Assembly: GCF_018274385.1 (NCBI RefSeq)
Contig: NZ_JAAFYZ010000063.1
Location: forward strand, 1-46,136
Reading direction: 5' to 3'
Length of the DNA: 46,136 nt
Source of the DNA: Catenulispora pinistramenti
Lineage (GTDB): Bacteria; Actinomycetota; Actinomycetes; Streptomycetales; Catenulisporaceae
The position numbers and the translations under genes are program-made. Under the pieces are notes generated by a model. It made no database searches. It saw only the letters and a list, made by a program, of their open reading frames with translations, and was not told where the DNA came from. Shown here in pieces: positions 44,662 through 46,136 of this stretch; positions within the stretch are counted from its first letter, which is position 1; each line of letters starts with the position of its first letter.

Positions 44662-45486
44662 ATGGCTCGTGACCGAACGGCCGCCCTCGCCGCCGCGGCG
44701 CTGCTGGCCCTGGGCACCGCGGCCGGCTGCGGCGCCGGCAAGAGCGCGGCCAAGCCCGCCGCCTCGCACCCGGCGGCGCCCCCGGCCCGGCCCACCGCGG
44801 CGGACCTGCACGCCCGCCTGCTGACCCTGGCCGACATGCCACCGGGCTTCATCACCGACGACGGCACCGACGACGCCAACGGCACCATGTCGTCCGCCGA
44901 CCCAGCCTGCCGCCCGATGACGGACCTGATGAACACCGAAGGCCACCCCTCCGGTGCCCTGGTCACCGCCAACACCTCCTTCACCCGCTCCCAGTTCGGC
45001 CCCAACATCGCCACCGGCCTGGCCGGCTTCGCCACCCCCGAAGCAGCCCAGCGACTCCTGGCCACCGTCACCGAAGCGATGCGCAGCTGCACCAAACTCA
45101 CCGAGACCGACAAAGACGGCAGCACCTACGACTTCCTGGTAGCGCAACTCCCCTTCCCACCCACCGGCGACGCCAGCGCCGCAATCCGCATCACCGCCGA
45201 CATAGACGACCTCCCGGCCCAGGTGGACCTGGTACTGACCCGGGTCGGCAGCACCCTGCTGTACGTCGCCGACACCGGCTTCGGCGACGGCGACCCGGAC
45301 CTGACGCAGCAGGTGGTGAGCCGGGCGGTGGCGAAGGTGGAGGACCCGGGGGCGGCGGATTTCGGGGCTGGGCCGGTGACGAGTTCGGGGTCGGCTCAGG
45401 CTGCGGCGGTTGGGGTTGGGGTTGGGGCTAAGACTGAGGCTGAAGCTGGGGCTAAGACTGAAGCTGGGGCTTTGCGGCTCGGCTGA
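44662..45486 (+). CDS. Putative lipoprotein with a PknH-like sensor-type domain
   Basis: 274 residues from ATG 44662; GTG 44599 in the same frame is possible. A signal sequence ([19 protein letters not shown]) ends in a Cys at a loosely lipobox-like site. An Ala/Pro linker precedes LHARLLTLADMPPGF, CRPMTDLMN, FATPEAAQRLLATVTEAMRSC and DLVLTRVGSTLLYVADTG. The Cys pair and overall pattern recall PknH-type extracellular sensor domains found in actinobacterial lipoproteins, but this is tentative. The last 30 residues are repeat-encoded. It takes the place where infA often follows map. Confidence 0.65.
   Translation: MARDRTAALAAAALLALGTAAGCGAGKSAAKPAASHPAAPPARPTAADLHARLLTLADMPPGFITDDGTDDANGTMSSADPACRPMTDLMNTEGHPSGALVTANTSFTRSQFGPNIATGLAGFATPEAAQRLLATVTEAMRSCTKLTETDKDGSTYDFLVAQLPFPPTGDASAAIRITADIDDLPAQVDLVLTRVGSTLLYVADTGFGDGDPDLTQQVVSRAVAKVEDPGAADFGAGPVTSSGSAQAAAVGVGVGAKTEAEAGAKTEAGALRLG
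45408..45465 (+). repeat. G-rich and 18-24-bp repeats at the 3' end of the lipoprotein gene
   Basis: GGTTGGGGTTGGGGTTGGGG (45408-45427) gives four closely spaced G-runs with quadruplex potential. It is followed by two copies of GGGGCTAAGACTGA(G/A)... ending GAAGCT (45424-45447 and 45448-45465), the first with a 6-bp insertion. They encode the Val-Gly and Lys-Thr-Glu-Ala tail. Confidence 0.75.
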
Positions 45487-46136
45487 TCACAGAGGGTGGA
45501 TTCGCCGAGTTGAGCTGCTGCTTCGCCAGCCGAAGCCCGGGGATCGCTCGCCGAACTCTTCCCGATCGCAGGGGCTTGATCTTCGCTGGCGGAAGTCGGC
45601 GCCGTTCGCGCTGCGCAGTCAGATCCGGTCTCCGCGTCAGTGCCTTGTCAGGCAACCTTTGCCTGGTGGTTCACGACGCGCCGGTCGCTGGGCGGGATCT
45701 GTTGGTGGCTGGCTCTGCGGGCCGGGTTGCGGTTTGGTTGTGGGTTTCAAGGCTTTTTACGGCCTTCGGTCATAGTTGTGCCGGTTCGGGGTTCGGGTCG
45801 GCGAGTCTGTTTGTCGGCTGCCGGTTCCCGCGTTCACAACCCCGCCCCACCTCAGGCCTCTTCAACTCCAGCAAGTCCGGGCAAGGGTAAGATCAACAGC
45901 AAGACCCCAAGCTAAGGTCAAGGTCAAGGGCTGTGATGAAGGGCCGGGCCTCCGGCGGGCCTCGGCAACCTCAGGGAAACTAGCGCGGTTCCCTAGGGTG
46001 GCCGATCTAGTCTCAGCGGCTGCGGTTTGTGGGGTGGTGCGGTCCGTTCCCCTCGGTCGCGTCGTCAGCCCGGGGGGTACAGCACCGGTGTCCGGGGGTA
46101 AAGTCCGCGCGCGGCGGACATGCAGGTAGGCGGCGG
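45487..46136 (+). other. 650-nt terminal region without a recognisable gene
   Basis: Open frames exist in several phases but none has a ribosome site plus family-like sequence. Visible structure: an imperfect long inverted repeat between 45520 and 45598 (CTTCGCCAGCCGAAG against CTTCGCTGGCGGAAG), AAGGC...GCCTT around 45746, a -10-like TAAGAT at 45888-45893, and GGGAAAC/GTTCCC near 45974-45993. infA, the gene expected next, would lie beyond the window. The base composition is less GC-biased than the operons. Confidence 0.5.

Overview
The window is high-GC DNA from an actinomycete. The evidence is strong G/C bias at third codon positions, GTG and TTG starts, leaderless genes, a NusG with a long acidic N-terminal extension, an actinobacterial-type rpoB reading-frame start (TTG), and the gene order tRNA-Trp - secE - nusG - rplK - rplA - rplJ - rplL - rpoB - rpoC - rpsL - rpsG - fusA - tuf - rpsJ (S10) to rplO - secY - adk - map. 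A Catenulispora- or Streptomyces-like filamentous actinomycete is my inference; no species is claimed.

Layout. (1) 1-5951 is accessory: a decayed SnoaL-like gene, a deazaflavin (F420)-type nitroreductase-like protein, a TetR regulator with an MFS drug-efflux transporter controlled by twin operators, and a convergent pair encoding a membrane alpha/beta-hydrolase and a CPBP intramembrane protease. (2) 6023-8906 holds an aspartate-type aminotransferase (minus strand), tRNA-Trp(CCA), secE and nusG. (3) 8943-11066 is a secreted cell-wall-binding-repeat protein inserted between nusG and rplK. (4) 11296-13877 is the L11-L1 and L10-L7/L12 pair of operons, separated by a terminator and an L10 autoregulatory leader. 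(5) 14485-21930 is rpoB-rpoC. RpoB carries Asn where most bacteria have Ser531 of the rifampicin pocket. (6) 21934-23412 is an accessory insertion with a RelBE/ParDE-like toxin-antitoxin pair, a stand-alone sigma-region-4-like protein and a small membrane protein. (7) 23650-28312 is the str operon rpsL-rpsG-fusA-tuf. (8) 28323-30757 is a second accessory insertion: a nucleotidyltransferase remnant, a PIN toxin with a putative antitoxin, an orphan Phd-like antitoxin and a FAD monooxygenase with an elaborate operator. (9) 30967-41102 is the S10-spc ribosomal superoperon, rpsJ to rplO. (10) 41593-44587 is secY-adk-map, followed by a lipoprotein and 650 bases with no convincing gene.

How it works together. 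The core encodes transcription (RpoB, RpoC, NusG), the translation apparatus (20-odd ribosomal proteins, EF-G, EF-Tu, tRNA-Trp) and protein export and maturation (SecE, SecY, adenylate kinase, methionine aminopeptidase). Genes within the operons are tightly coupled by 1-8 nt overlaps. Control appears to be placed in long untranslated leaders: the L10 leader, a 187-nt rpoB leader, and the rpsL and rpsJ leaders.

The most interesting signals are: a 28-nt element, 26/28 identical, in the leaders of both the rpsL and rpsJ operons, with alternative pairing partners; the natural rifampicin-pocket substitution in RpoB; a 14-residue insertion between two metal ligands of Map; a PIN toxin lacking one catalytic Asp; a complex TGTACA-centred operator with no adjacent regulator; and two gene remnants that keep only their two ends. 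All calls come from reading the sequence; no database search was run.
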